Source of the DNA: Carya illinoinensis
Lineage: Eukaryota > Streptophyta > Magnoliopsida > Fagales > Juglandaceae
NCBI RefSeq assembly: GCF_018687715.1
Contig: NC_056764.1
Span: forward strand, 1,304,501-1,368,500
Direction of reading: 5' to 3'
DNA: 64,000 nucleotides
Made by a program: the position numbers and the translations under genes. Every line of letters begins with the position of its first letter. The first letter of the stretch is position 1. Shown here piece after piece: positions 22,256 through 37,200 of the stretch. The notes under the pieces were generated by a model. It saw nothing but the letters and a program-made list of their open reading frames with translations. It was not told where the DNA came from and searched no databases.

Positions 22256-25200
22256 TTCTGTTTCTCGTTTTAGGATTCTCCACAAGTTTCTATCAGAGAG
22301 GTAAAAACCACAGATGGTGCTTGTTACTTGGAACTGAAGCTTCCTCAACGGTCACTTCGGGATGGTTCTTGGAACTTTTTGGAAATATATGGTTTTCGCT
22401 ATGGTGACGATTTTCATCGAACTTTGCTTCCTTGTGAGGTTTGCTTCCCACTCTTAACCTGTGTTTGCTCTTTGCTATATAGGGAGGCTATTTGAAGATT
22501 AGGTTTTCTGGTTAGTTACTTATTAAAAAAAAAAAAAAAGATTTTTTGGTTAGTTGGCATGAAGGCTCAAATTATTTATGTTTAATTTGTCTTGTTATCC
22601 GCTGTTGTTTTATCTTGTTTTATTTTATTTTATTTCTTATTTTTATGCATGGGGAATATTTTGCCATTCTACCTATAGCTTAGTGCCCTTCCTTTTCTTT
22701 TGGCGTTAGAGTAGTTATTTTTTGGTTTTTCCTGCACACAAACATGCACGCACATCCATAGGTAACTCTGTTCTAATCTCAGTGGTTTGGTTAAGTGATC
22801 AACTCATGTAATTCTTATAATATGTCTTGTACTGGTACCATTTTGGATTTGATTGACATTTATATTTTATGCTTATCTATACGTATATGGCTAATTACTT
22901 TTTTAATCATGTTAATATAGTGACATGATCATTTTAATGTCTTGTACTTTATTGATTGGCTTACTTTCATTGCATGCTTGCACTAATTCTGTTTGTGGTT
23001 TTGGTACACAGGAGTATTTGCTTATGTTGGTAATTATATGGTCAAATCACTGTTATTTGGCTATATTGCTCTATTGTATTCTTAGGTGGGTAGTCTGGAT
23101 TATTTTTATGGCATGATTTGGCTATGGGTTGACTAATGCTTCTGTCAGCTTTTTAGGTTTGAGGGGTGGCTTGGCATAATTATCTTGATGGCTGTTTAAG
23201 TTAGCTGGACTTTTAAAGTATCCCACCAAATATAGACTGAATTTCCAATCATCAGTAGTTGAGTCAAATGCATTGTTTTATAGAGATTTCAGATCACCAA
23301 ACAGAAATCATATAATGTTAGTCATTAGATTTCAGAAAATGCTGTAGTATTCTGTTTTTTTCTTTTTTTTTGCCATTTTGTTTTGTAGATATATCATTTG
23401 CTTGCTATTTGACTTGCTGAAAGTATTTCTGGTACATGTATTGTATTTGACAATAACTAACAGGTGAGGAAAATGCTCAAAAGAATTCCTGAGGAGACTA
23501 GGAAGAAGCTTTCTGGAAAAGGGTATTTCCCTCAAGAAGGATATATCCTGAAATACTTACCTGTCCCTCCAAACTGCTTGTCTGTGCCAGAAATTTCTGA
23601 TGGTGTCAGTGTCATGTCTTCGGTAAGCCAATTAGAAGCAAAGACTAAAAGCAAACTTCTTTGTTTTGTTCCTATTTTATGAGGTTAGATTTATGATATT
23701 AGTCGTTGTTTCATGTTTTATTCCAGGATCCTTCCTTGGTGATGCTCAAAAAAGTGCTCAGGCAAGTTGAGATCATCAAGAGTTCAAGATCTGGTACACC
23801 AAATTTTGAATCTCATGAAGTTGAAGCTAACGAGTTGCAATCAGCTGTAAATCAGTATCTGCAGATTAGGGGTTCTGTAAAAGCATCTCGTGATATAGAC
23901 TCAAGATTTGGGCTGAGCAAAGAGCCAAATGATTCAACAACAAAAGCATGGCTTGAAAAAATTAGAACATTGTTCATCAGAAAAGGTTCAGGCTTCTCGT
24001 CCCGCAGTGTGATTACTGGGGATGCATATAAAAGGGTTGATGAGATTGGGATCCCCTTTGAGATTGCGCAGATGATCACTTTTGAGGAGAAAGTTAACGT
24101 TCACAATTTGAAATATTTGCAAGAGCTGGTAGATAATAAGTTGTGCCTAACATATAGAGATGGTTCTTCAGCATATTCGCTGAGGGAGGGTTCGAAGGGG
24201 CATACATTTCTGCGACCTGGTCAAGTAGTACACCGACGCATTATGGATGGGGATATGGTTTTCATTAATAGGCCGCCAACCACTCACAAGCATTCCTTGC
24301 AAGCACTTGCAGTGTATGTTCATGATGACCATACAGTGAAGATAAACCCGCTTATTTGTGGGCCATTGAGTGCTGATTTTGACGGTGACTGTGTGCATCT
24401 CTTCTATCCTCAATCTCTTGCTGCAAAAGCAGAAGTTTTGGAACTTTTCTCTGTGGATAAGCAGTTGCTTAGCTCTCACAGTGGTAAAATTAACTTGCAA
24501 CTGGCCACTGACTCGTTGCTGTCCCTAAAGACAATGTTTAAGACATACTTCTTGGACAGATCAGCAACTCAGCAATTGGCTATGTTTGCTTCATCTTCAT
24601 TGCCGCGGCCTGCTTTGTTGAAGGTTCATTCTGCTGCCCCTTATTGGACTGCTTTGCAGATATTACAGACTGCTTTGCCTGCATGCTTTGACTGTTGTGG
24701 GGAAACATACCTGATTAGTCAGAGTGACGTTTTGAAAATTGACTTCAATAGTGATGTTATATCGTCTGTGGTTAATGAAATTGTGACATCAATTTTCTTT
24801 GAGAAGGGTCCTGAAGAGGTTTTAAAATTCTTCAATTCTTTACAGCCTTTGTTGATGGAAAATATATTTGCGGAAGGTTTTAGTGTTGGCTTAAATGACT
24901 TTTCCATAAACAGGGAGGACATAAAAAATATTCAGAAGAATATTCAGTCTATTTCTCCTTTGCTGTATCACCTAAGAGCAACTTATAATGAGCTGGTGGA
25001 GTTGCAATTGGAGAATTGCATCAAAGATGTGAAAGTGCCAGTTACAAATTTTATTTTGAAGTCTGCATTGGGTGATTTAATGGACTCCAAAAATGATTCA
25101 GCCATTAACAAGGTAGTTCAACAAATTGGCTTCCTGGGCCTGCAACTTTCTGATAAAGGAAAATTTTATTCTAAGACCTTAGTTGAAGACGTGGCTGCAC

Positions 25201-28200
25201 TTTTTCGTTGTAAATATTTATCTGGAGTTGATTACCCTTCTGCAGAGTATGGATTAGTTCAAAATTGTTTTTTTCATGGGTTGGATCCCTATGAGGAGAT
25301 TGTTCATTCAATATCTACGAGAGAAGTAATGGTTCGCTCCTCGAGAGGATTGTCTGAACCTGGTACTTTATTTAAAAACTTAATGGCCATCCTTCGAGAT
25401 GTTGTTATTTGTTACGATGGCACCGTCAGAAATGTTAGCAGCAATTCCATAATCCAATTTGATTATGGGGTAAAGGCGAGAGGTAAGCCCAATAATTTAT
25501 TTCCTGCTGGCGAACCTGTTGGCGTCTTAGCTGCAACAGCAATGTCAAATCCGGCATATAAGGCAGTTCTTGATTCTTCTCCAAGCAGTAATTCCTCATG
25601 GGAGCTGATGAAGGTATTCAATTCTAGGCTAGTTTACGTGAGATTCTTCCACATTAAATGCATAGGTGTGTCTAATTATTGTATATATGTTTTGTATTTG
25701 GTCTTTTTCAGGAAATACTGCTTTGCAAGGTCATTTTTAAGAATGAACTTATTGATCGCCGTGTGGTATTATATTTGAATGAATGTGGCTGTGGGAGAAA
25801 GTGTTGCCGAGAAAAAGCAGCATATTTAGTAAAGAATCAATTGAAGAAAGTCAGCCTTAAAGATACGGCGGTTGAGTTTCTGATTGAGTATGTTTGCCAC
25901 TTCAACTGACTTTCTGTTACTTACACATCTTCCCCCTCTCCTTTATTTTTTTGACGATCTCACCAAGATTGTGTATCTAGGGTTTATTCATTTAGATGTT
26001 AGTGGTTAATGGTACTGGGCATCTTGAGTAACAGTAATGGGCTTTAATACCTTGGTTTGGGTGGCATTTCCCTATTATTGTATGTGTTATTTTCTCTAAA
26101 TCATTGAAGCTTAGATATGATCTTTTTTTTTTCCCCCTATTGATCATCTTGACCTATTCTTTTCTAGCTACTTTTCTACCACAGATCCCATGTTATTTTA
26201 TGTACTTTTTCTCTTCTGTATACTTTGATGCTCTTTTTACTATGATACCCTTTTTATTACCAGCATACAACAAGCTCTCTCCTATTATCTCTAACAATGT
26301 TTCAAAGATACATCACAATTTTGTCCATGATAATGTGTCATACTCCTGTTTATTTATGTTTACTTCTATCATCTTTTCAATGTAATTTTCATTCCGTTGG
26401 TTGGAAATATCAGGTCATAATGTGTACTGATGTTGTATTCAAAGTTCTAATATCATGCTTCTTACACACAGATATAAAGACCAGCAAAATGTAGCAGAAA
26501 GTTCTGAAGTTGATGCAGGCCTAGTTGGTCATATTCATCTAAATGAGGTTTGTACATGTGTATATGTTTAATTTCAATATTTGAGTTATATTTTACAGAT
26601 GGAATGCTGTTGCTTGCTGCTTAGGGATTATCATTCTTGAGTAACTAAATCTTTGTTCAACAGATGCTGTTGGGAGAGATGAACACTAGTATGCATGAGG
26701 TTCTTCAAAAGTGCCAAGAGACTCTTAGTTCATTCCGAAAGAAGAAGAAAGTTGCTCATGTTTTTAAACAGACGATTCTGTCTATCAGGTTAGTTTAGTT
26801 TGACTTGTAATTGAATGATATATTTTGTTATCATACGATCATCAGTATAATTTCCAAATCCCTCAAATAATGAACATATACCCCAAAAAAGTGTTTCAAT
26901 TTTCAGTGGGAACCCTGAGGGGTAGCTCAATTGGTTAGGCCTTGGGTTTGCTCCCCAATGGTCACTAGTTCGAGTCCTCTCAGGGCCACTGAAGGTTTAT
27001 CTGGCCGTTAACTTCAGGGTCCCGTGGGATTAGTCGAGATGCGCGCAAGCTAGCCCCATCCACGGATATAAAAAAAAAAAAAAATTCAGTGGGGGAAATC
27101 TGCGCCCATTCATTGTAACGTGGCTCTGCCACCTAGCGATTGGAAACTTCTTTCGTGAGAGAGGAAGCCTGGACCAAGTAATCCTAATGCCGCTCTTCCA
27201 ATGGGATTCATTATCCTAGTCTGAATCCCATGCAATAAAAGGGATTTATCCTTTTAATGCAACCTTTAATATTCTTTAATTCTTGAGGACTTCCATCTTC
27301 ACCACTATGGTTTTAACTAATTGTATCAAAGCCCTATGTTCAGGCTTTTGAGGTGTCTGCAATAACTCTGGCATACTATTGGTGTGACTGGAAATTTTTT
27401 TAGTGGCACATGGCTTTGTCTTGGTGATGTCAACTCACAACTTCAAACTCAAGACAAGCTGGGAGGCAAACCCATAAATCCCTTCTCCTCTAGGGAGTCT
27501 TGCACTATTGTCCTTTTAGGGCCCTTTGCACGGTATAATTATTTATTTATTTTGGTTAGGATATACTTTTTGTGAACCCTTCAGTTTAATAATTCTCTAG
27601 ATCTTTAATTTATCGCTCTTAGATTGTATTTAGGTGTGCTATGTATACTTTCTGTGTACGCCGGCTATGCCTATTTCTTTCAGATCAATAATATTTTTTC
27701 TCTTATAAAAAAAAAAAAAAAATCTCTAGAAACGAGGACTAGAGGACTTCTCTTTTCCTTTATCAAGTTTTCACAAATTTTGGAATTGGCTGAGTCTTAT
27801 CTGCACTATTTGTAGTGATTTTCCTCCCTTCTCGCACCACCTTTTTATTGCTATTTAGCACTACACTGAATCTGTGAAAGTGAAAGTTACCTTTTCCTTT
27901 ATGCATCTTTCTTGCCAGTGAATGTTGCTCTTTCCAGCAATGTGGTGCAAATAGAAGCTCTGGTATCCCATGTTTGATGTTTTCTTGGCCAGACACAAGC
28001 GGTATTTATTTGGAGAGGACTGCAAATATCCTTGCGGACATTATTTGCCCTGTTCTTTTAGAAACCATCATTAAAGGTATGATATTTATTCTAAATTTTT
28101 TATTATTCTGCTATGTACCTGTGTGTGTACCAGATACGTTTCAGTGATTTTACTCTACCCAAGGCGCATTTGCGGGAAACTTGTGCCTGTGGACCCCCTA

Positions 28201-31200
28201 GATTAGTTAGGACTGTCGTTCTGGACACCGGGTGCAAATAAAAAAAATTGTCATTGCTAGTGTCAGGTGCATGCTATTTGTGTGTTCTATCTATTTTAAT
28301 GGCACCTTGTCTTGTTTTTGTTTTAAAGCCAGCTGCTATTATTCATTGATATGATTGTACTCTTCTGCCGATTTGTGGTGACCGTATGATGAATGGCAAT
28401 GTTTATAATTGAATTTTCTTGTGGGGGATTGTATCATAAAAATGAAAGGTTACTGTTTTATTGTCCATTTTTCATAAAGTTGATGTCATCTTATATCAAA
28501 CTCAATGCTTTTAATGATCTGCTGTGTGGTTGACTAAGTTGACACAATCTAATGTAATTTTGCTAATGTTCTGAGGGTGATGTTTATGTATTAATTTTCT
28601 TTCCACCTCAAATGTGACAAGTAATAATCCACACTGGTATTTTGCTCCTAAGCAATGGGCACACTGCTTATTTCACCAAGAAGCATAGAATTTTGAAGTA
28701 ACTTGTATTACCCAGCCTTTTATTTTTTGTATGCGTATCATTGAATAAGCTTTTGAACCTCTTTTCACGTTCCTTAATTTGAATGCTGTAAGTTTGCTCT
28801 CTAGTTTGGGAGGGATTTTCTGAAACACAAAATATACAGTTTTATTCGTTTTTTAAATGTTGCATTCTTATTCATGTTTCTATAATGTCTCCTGTATACA
28901 TGGGCTATGCATATTTTCTATCATCGATAAAATTCTTATTTACCGATATAAGAAATTTGTGTTTCTAGAATAGTTATATGTTACCTCGTGAAAATGACCT
29001 TCACATATTTGACCCTACATCCTAAGTTTTGCTAACTAGGTGGCATCTTGGGTAAGTAGAACGGGGGTTACACTAAATTTTTGAGTTTATCCAAGCTCTA
29101 TTAAGCTCATAATTTTCAATAGTTTTCATGCTTTTTGTTTTTGGTCACATGACTGATTTCTGTACATTTTCTGTTTCTTTTTCTTTTTAATTTTTTTAAT
29201 TTATTATTATTATTTATTTTTTTTTAAAATTCTTTGCTTTTCCTTTGTTAGCATCCTTATGATATGTTTCCTTTTAGTCAGTGTACATCTAAAGGATTAG
29301 GCTATTGAAAGGAAGAATAATTGATGTGTGGTCAATTGTTAGGGAAGGATGGCTTCAGAAAGTGTGACTCGAGATTCTAAAATAATCCACTGTTTTAGTG
29401 GTCAAGTAACCTATATCTCTTGATATGTTAAGGATGTCAAGGAATCTGGAAGATGAAATGCAGTCTTCCTCTTCAATTGTGCAGGTGACCATCGAGTTTG
29501 CTCGGCAAACATAATATGGATCAATCCAGGTACGACAACTTGGATAAGAAACCCTTGCAAGTCTCAAGAGGGTGAATTAGCACTGGACATTGTTCTGGAG
29601 AAATCAGCTGTGAAGCAAAGTGGTGACGCTTGGAGGATTGTATTAGACTGTTGTCTTCCTGTACTTCATTTAATTGACACCAGGCGTTCCATACCATATG
29701 CAATAAAACAGCTTCAAGAATTGCTAGGGATTTCTTGTGCTTTTGATCAAGCTGTTCAGGTACCTTCCCTCTCCCTCTTCTTTCCCTTACCTATGAATTT
29801 CATGTGTTCACATATTGGTTTTCAGCAAACTGTGAATAATCGTCTCTTACCATATGTTCTTCTAGCTCCTCGCGCTCTGCATATTCTGTATTGCCCTTAA
29901 AAAGAATATTACTACTCACTTGGAATAGAACACATGCTATCATCAAGAAGCATTATTTATCTTCAGTATCAACTAAGGAAGAACCAATACGATATAGTAT
30001 AGGTACTACTCAATATGGATATGCAATCCTTATTGTGGCATGGATATGCAAACCCTAAGGGGCATAAAATGCATATAAGCATTACAAAACTGATTTGAAG
30101 CTCCCATATACTTGGGCTATGCCTACTTCTCTCATCAATAAAATTATTCTTTACTGACTAAAGAAAAAAAAAAACTGATTTGAAGCTATGAATAGATTTT
30201 TTTTGGTGTCCTTTATTGTTTTTTTTTTATAAGTAAAAATATTATATATATCAATAGTAGTAACCAAGTACACTAGATGTATACAAGAAAACACCTAGTC
30301 CATACTAGAGAGCGCCTAATGACCCAAAAAGCCCGTGAAAACCACCCAAAATACACCAAGCCCGAATTGGAATGTAAAACGCCTCCCCAACTTCAGCCCC
30401 TTGTTTCCCGTAGAAGTAATCCTCTACTCAAAAATCCCACTACAAGAACGTCTTCACAATGTCCTCCATTTAATCTTTCCTCGACTTGAACTACCTTCCT
30501 TAGCATCGTAGTTGATTGCCCCCCCTGAGCAGGAGGTTAAAAGGCTCCCAAAGACCCCAATCTGGGCGAGGAAGGCATCGAAAGGAGACCCTACAGGTGG
30601 GTTGCTCCTGGCTGATCTCTGGTCCTTGCGAATAAGGCATCGCGGTGAAGGTGACAAATTTGCTGGGGGAGACATATTTTACCTCGGGGATTAATCGAGA
30701 ATCAGAGCCTTCTCTAGGGCAGTGAAAGTTCTTGGATGCCTCGTCATTAAAATAAAAAAAATAAAAAAAAAAGCGTCGTAGTTGAGTGCCCATGAAAGAC
30801 GCTTTAACTCCCTGCTTTTCTTAAAATTTGATTTGGTTTCAAGTGCGTGGGTCTCAATTGCAGTGAGTAGTGCTTTAAATTGGTCTTCATATTCTCCATG
30901 TGAAAGCCCTAGGATTTGTTGAAACTTGTTAACTTTATTCAAAACCCAATCTGACGGTGAACCTGCTATATCGTTTATCGGAGGAAGAGAAACCAGGGGA
31001 ACGGCATTATCCCTAGACACAATACCCAACTGCACTCTTGACTTCAAACCTTCCTCCTCATGAGGCACCAATGACAAATTGATAATTTCCTTCCCGCCAT
31101 ATGGTTGGTCGATGGCTATATGGTTGCTATAAATTGTTTTTGTCACCATTATAGGTTCCTCCCTTCCATCAACATTGCTTGTATGTGCTCCACCCCTCGA

Positions 31201-34200
31201 CAATCCTTGTCGTGCCACTTTTTCAAACCCTATTACTCTCTCAAAAGACATAGAACGGGTAGGGGAAGCACTACCTTTTGTTACCCTGTTTGCATCTTCT
31301 AAAAGAGGCTCGACTATTTCTTTCAAAGTACTCAAGACCCTGGAGGGACCCCGATCTTCAACTAAAAATGAACCCTGGATAGAAGTACCAACCCCATCTG
31401 CAACTGGTGCCTGAGGCCCTACTGCTCCCTGAGGAGGCATAGCATTGGCATGGACAAAGATGCCAGCATCGAACGACCCTATCTGTGACGGCGTTGAAAC
31501 TTCCTTTGCAAGCACACTTGTGGCCTTCAAACCCGAAGGATCTACCCCCCACCCTCCCTTATCCATTCTCAACCCACCACCAAAGCCCATGACTAGGTCC
31601 AGCCATCACATCTCTCACATACTCCATAACTCCCTTCAATTCTTTGACATCCCACAATACCCCCTCCACTTCTCCCAATGTCACCTTACGACCTTTGTCT
31701 TCTACAAGTGCCTTACCTTTTCCTTTTGCCCATGACAGTTAAGTTCTAAACAATCCTCAATCCTCTTAGCCACCCATGAAGCTGCCATACCACCTAGACA
31801 CATGAACTTAGCTATCCTTTTGCTACATTTAGATATACGAAAACTATTTCCTCCCTCCTTCTTAAAAATGAAAGTTTTTTATTCCACTTTCAACCACCTC
31901 TCGCTTTCCAATTGAGACGAATCATCATCGCGTGTTGTCATCATCAGATCCAAAATCCCAAATCAAAGATGCTTTGCTGCTTCCGCTTCATCCTTATAAG
32001 GAAAAAGCAGATTTGTGCCCACTGCAAATCAAAGGCAGAGACATAGAATGGACTCCTGGTTGCCTGAGGAGAATCGACAATGGAGTTGCCGGAGTTCATC
32101 GATCAAATCTGTGGCGGTGGCGGAGGCAAAGGCTCAGGTCGCAGTGCCCCTTAAATGTGTTAACGGAAAAAAACAAAAGAAAAACTCCTAGTCACCAGAG
32201 TCCTTCGATCAAGTCTGTGACGGTGGCAAGGCAAAGGCTCAAGTCGCAGGTTGCCAAAGAAGAAAACTCTCGATTCATGGAGGAGGACCGACATTGGAGG
32301 CCCCTCAATGGAGTCGCTGGAGTCCATCAGTCAAGTTTGTGGTAGTGGCGAAGGCAGATGCATGGCGACAGTCGTTGATGCCTCCAACAAAGAGAAATGG
32401 CAAAAAAACGGGTTCGCTGGAGAGGACCGATGCCAGACGTCCCTCTGCAAGGATATGGGGGCCTATCGGCCTCGTATGTGATGGAGGTGAGGCATCACTT
32501 GCCAGTCAATGGTGGGTGAGGGGTGGTGGTGGGATGGATGTGTTTGGGTTTTCTCTCGCTCATCGTGTTAGGGTTTTCTCTTGCTATCCATATGGAATAT
32601 AGTGTCCTCTATTGTTGCAACAAAACATCGGGAACTTGAAGAATCAATGTGTTTCTATTTCTAGCCTTCTACCAAACACCTATGCAAAGGTTTTCTACCT
32701 TCATTTGGTCGTGCTATTATGATGTAACATGCAGTTGTCTTGAGTTAGTGGGATGTCGGTACTTTACCCAAACCATGAAGCTTTATTTTGTCTTCACATG
32801 TAACAGGATTGGTCGTGTAATTTGACTTTCATAATCAGTCTCGTTGCAGCTATCTCCTTCAATAGTGATGACGAGGAGTCTCCTAGGCATCTACATTGTA
32901 TATTTCCTCTTAAGAGCATGAAGTGCAAATTCTGGTCCTATATAGTAGCGGATTAATATAATGTCCCTCACATTGTTGTTTTTCAACATTATCTAGAAAG
33001 AAATCCTTCAGTCTTTTGGAGAGCTCTTGCTCTCTAGTAGTTGGTCTTAGCACTGACTGTCTTTGCACTCAAACTTATTAACTGTCCTTGCATTATTGTA
33101 TCAGAAACTTGTATCAATCATCTTCTGTTCTTTCAGGTCATCCATTTTATTAGTTTGTAGCTACTTTTCATTTCTTGTGTAATGCATTTTTGCATGATTC
33201 AAAATTAGTCTGATTCATGCTTCTCATAGTGTTCAAATGGTTTGTACTGTGCCTACAAACAGAACCCCTCCCATTATTCATGCCTTTCTGATGCTTGATG
33301 GAAGATTCTGTGCAGTTTTTTTAGACATGGACCTTTTACATTTCTAAAGATTTCATTAATCGGGTTGATTGTTTTGTCTGACTTTTCAACCCTCTCTTCC
33401 CGGTTTACATGATGCACCCCATCATAGTCTGGCACATCAGTTCTCTAAAGGAGAAGGAAAGTACTCTTTTTGATTTCACGACATAATAGATCTGTCATCT
33501 TGATTTCAAATCTTCAATTCTTAGTACTCTTTTTTCTTTCTTTTTTTTTCTTTTTCTTTTTGGCATAGCTTAAGAGAGAGGACTTAATGCTGTGTCTCTT
33601 TTTGCAGCGCCTTGCAACATCAGTGACAATGGTGGCAAAAGGTGTTCTCAAAGAGCATCTCATTCTCCTGGCAAACAGCATGACATGTGCTGGAAATTTG
33701 GTTGGCTTCAATTCTGGTGGCTATAAAGCTTTGTCTCGCTCATTTAATGTCCAAGCACCATTTGCGGAAGCGACACTTTTTGTAAGTAATATGAGGCTTG
33801 TTATGATTCTCTTATGTCATTCTAATGCTTAGGATTGTCAAAATTGGGATCTTACTCGTGATCAATTCATATCTGGAGTAGATCATTGAAATGATCTAAA
33901 ATAAAAATATATAGGTCTACAGAAAGGAATGCTAGAAATATGATAAAAAAAAAACTTAAAACACGACCAAAAAGCTAGAGGTTAGTATTATAGAGTATCT
34001 CTCAGAAGATAAAGCCCCCAAAAGGCATGATTCTTTGCAAAAAATAATTATAAAAAAAAAATTCCTCGCAAAAGGGGCAAAAATTGGTATCCAAGATAAA
34101 AATGTTTGCCCACGTTGGGGAAAAATACATCATGTTCACAACAGTAATTATATGAGAAGATCCATTAATTTCAGCCATTGTCTAATTCATGTATGAGGTC

Positions 34201-37200
34201 GGTAAAAAAAAAAGTGCAAATTTCAACTGAAGAGACAATGCCTCCGGTGATCTGATTTTACCTTCCCTCCTTAGCATTGAAAAATGTGGCCAAGTGTCCT
34301 TAATGGATGGAGCTGGAATCAGTAAAGGGATAATCACCTGAAAATTGAAATATACGTTATGGGTTGCATCCCTTTTCTTTTTAAATTAGTTTTACTTTGG
34401 ACGTTACACCCAAATGCAAATAACAACCCCATTTCTTAAAATATTAAAATTGGTGGGCTCCTATTTCAAAAAAACTGCCTAATCTTTGAGAACTGCGATG
34501 GGACGCCGGAGGCATTCAAAACTTATTTTAACAAAAGTGTTCAAAGCTTTCTTTATCAATGCTGTTTTCCTTTGGACAGCCTTGGTAGACTTTATTGGAT
34601 TAAACTCTCACACTTAAAAATTGGGTTAAACTTTCATGATTTTCATGTATCTTTTTCTCCTTCTTGCTGGGTCACCCTTGTACACTTCCTGTGTACTTGG
34701 TTGTTTTTTATTCTGATATCAGCTATGCCTACCACTGATTTTTGAAGCAATCTGGATTGATTTTTTTAGGTTGGACCATAAAACCATACTACTTTACAAT
34801 CTAAACTGGGATTTGGAAACCAATAGAGTATTATTCTATATTGTTTGAAAATTTTATTGCAGTAATGTTTCCCTGTCAGATAGACTGTCCCAAGTTCTCA
34901 TTTCCCCTTGCCACTTTATGTGGTTTCAGACACCAAGAAATTGTTTTGAGAGATCTGCTGAAAAGCGACATGTGGATTCTCTATCGAGTATAGTTGCATC
35001 TTGTTCCTGGGGAAAACATGTGGCAGTGGGTACAGGATCTAGATTTGATGTCCTTTGGGACACAAGGCAGGTAAATATGATATAAGAGTTTTTTTTTTTC
35101 AAGTCATTACAAAATATTATCAATAGGCTCCCTTGGACTGCTAGAGTTTTGTACCTTTATTTGAATATAATTTTCCTTTCCAGGTAGGACTGAACGAAGA
35201 GGGTGGAATAGATGTGTATAACTTTCTACATATGGTGAGAAGTACTGCAAATGGAGAAGAATCAAATACCGGTTGTCTGGGTGCAGATACTGATGATCTT
35301 ATGCTGGAAGATGAATGTGCAGAGTGGGCTCCCTCCCCAGAGCATAACTCAAGTTTTGATAAGCCATTCTTTGAAGACAGTGCTGAGTTTGAAAATTGTT
35401 TAGATAATCAGCCAGGGGAATCAACATGGGATGCTTCTACTAGTTGGGACAAACAAATGACTAGAGAAAATGCTTCATCTGGTTGGGGGACCAATAAAGC
35501 TGAACCAGGTGATGTGTCCACAAAACCTGCTGTGGATTCTTCCAAGTCTAGTGGTTGGGGTGCCATGGCTGGATGGGAGAATAATACAGCAACCAAGAAT
35601 GATTCTTCTGGTTGGGGAATGGGTGGAGTCTCCAAAAAAGCACAAGAGAACTCTTCCACATCCCACGGCTGGGATGCTGTGGCTCCTTTGGGAAAAGTGA
35701 GCAAAGATGTTGAGGAATCTGGATGGGAGAAAAATACGGTGACCAAAAATGTTTCTTCTGTTTGGGGGACCAATAAAGCTGAATCAGGTGATGTTTCCCC
35801 AAAAGCCGCAGAGAAATCTTCCAAGTCCAGTGGTTGGGGTGGTGTGGCTGGGTGGGATATAAATTCAGCAACCAAAAATGATTCTTCTGGTTGGGGTACA
35901 AGTGGAGATCAATCACGAGTTGCTTTTGTCTCCAAAAAAGTGCCAGAGAACTCTTCCAGATCCCACAGCTGGGATGCTGTGATTCCTTGGGGAAAAGGGG
36001 ACAAAGATGTTGAGAAAAATACGGTTACCAAAAACGTTTCTTCTGGTTGGGGAATGGGTGGTGAAAAATCACGAGATGGTTTTGTCTCCAAAACAGAGCA
36101 AGAGAACTCTTCCGGCTCCCATGGCTGGGATGCTGTAACTCCTTTGGGAAAAAGGGACGGAGATGGTGAGGAAAATTCATTGAACAAAAATGTTTCTTCT
36201 GGTTGGGGAACAGGTGGAGATGAATCACGGGATGCTTTTGTCTCAAAAAAAGCACAAGACAACTCTTCCAGATCCTGTAGCTGGGATGCTGCAACTCCTT
36301 CTGGAAAAAATGCTGGGGATGCTGTAGAATCTGGATCGTGCAGATTTGATGGGAAGCCTCTGGTTGAAAAAAGAACAGAGCCTTTTGATTGGGATAAGAA
36401 GGTGACACAAGAGACAGTTCAGTCAACTTCTGGTTGGGTTTCTTCAACTATTGAAGTAGGGACTAGAGATGAGCATTCGTCCCCTTCTGTGGAACATTGC
36501 GAGTCACCTGCCCTCAATAATTCATGGGGGCAGCTGAAGTCACCAGAACCTTCACAAGGTTGGGGCTCTTGGAACGAATCTAATCAATTAGCAAGTTTGA
36601 ACAGTTGGGACTCACCAAATGCTGACGGTGGAAATGAAAGTGAAAGACCTCGGTGGGGAAGGCAGAGTGCAGAACCATTCAAGAAAAATTCGTTTGAAGG
36701 ATCAAGGGGATGGGGTTCAAATTCTGGAGAGAGGAAATCTAACTGGTCTGCAAAATCTCCTGGAAGGTCACATACTGGTTCTAGTGCTAGTGGAATATAT
36801 ACTGCTACCAGACAGCGATTAGATATGTTCACTTCCGAGGAACAAGATGTTCTGTTGGACATTGAAAAGATTATGCAGTCTATTAGAAGAATAATGCATC
36901 AGTCTGGGTATGTTTTTAATAATCCATGCATATATAGCATGAAACAATGTGTTCTTGATGTTCTCTTTAATTCTCAATGATTATATTATATTGCATAATA
37001 GGTATCGTGTACATGTCAATCAGTTTGAATGATTATATTTTCGTCAATGGTTATATTATGTTGAGTGTGCACGTTTTGTCATGTTGCGTGTTTGATTTCC
37101 ATCAAGAATGGGCCGTTAGGGAAATTTCTTCATTGGAGTCAAAAAGGCTTTTTTTTTTTAACATTTTGGGGATCATGGAAAATGTGAGGAATGCTTAAAA

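Noticed and set aside
25888..25908. Read-through of NRPE1 exon 8 to the TGA at 25907
   Set aside because: The classic donor gtatgt at 25888 joins in phase to 26472 and restores the conserved EYKDQQ...HIHLNE.
26925..26985. Possible tRNA gene
   Set aside because: A and B boxes are present, but no cloverleaf acceptor stem is evident. The following body and poly(A) tail show a SINE.
30691..31590. 299-codon minus frame as a host gene
   Set aside because: It is the ORF1 of an L1 insert delimited by target duplications and is broken by a nested insertion.
35408..36447. Long minus-strand frames antisense to NRPE1 exon 15
   Set aside because: They are shadows of a repetitive coding exon. The + strand frame has the conserved GW and DeCL features.
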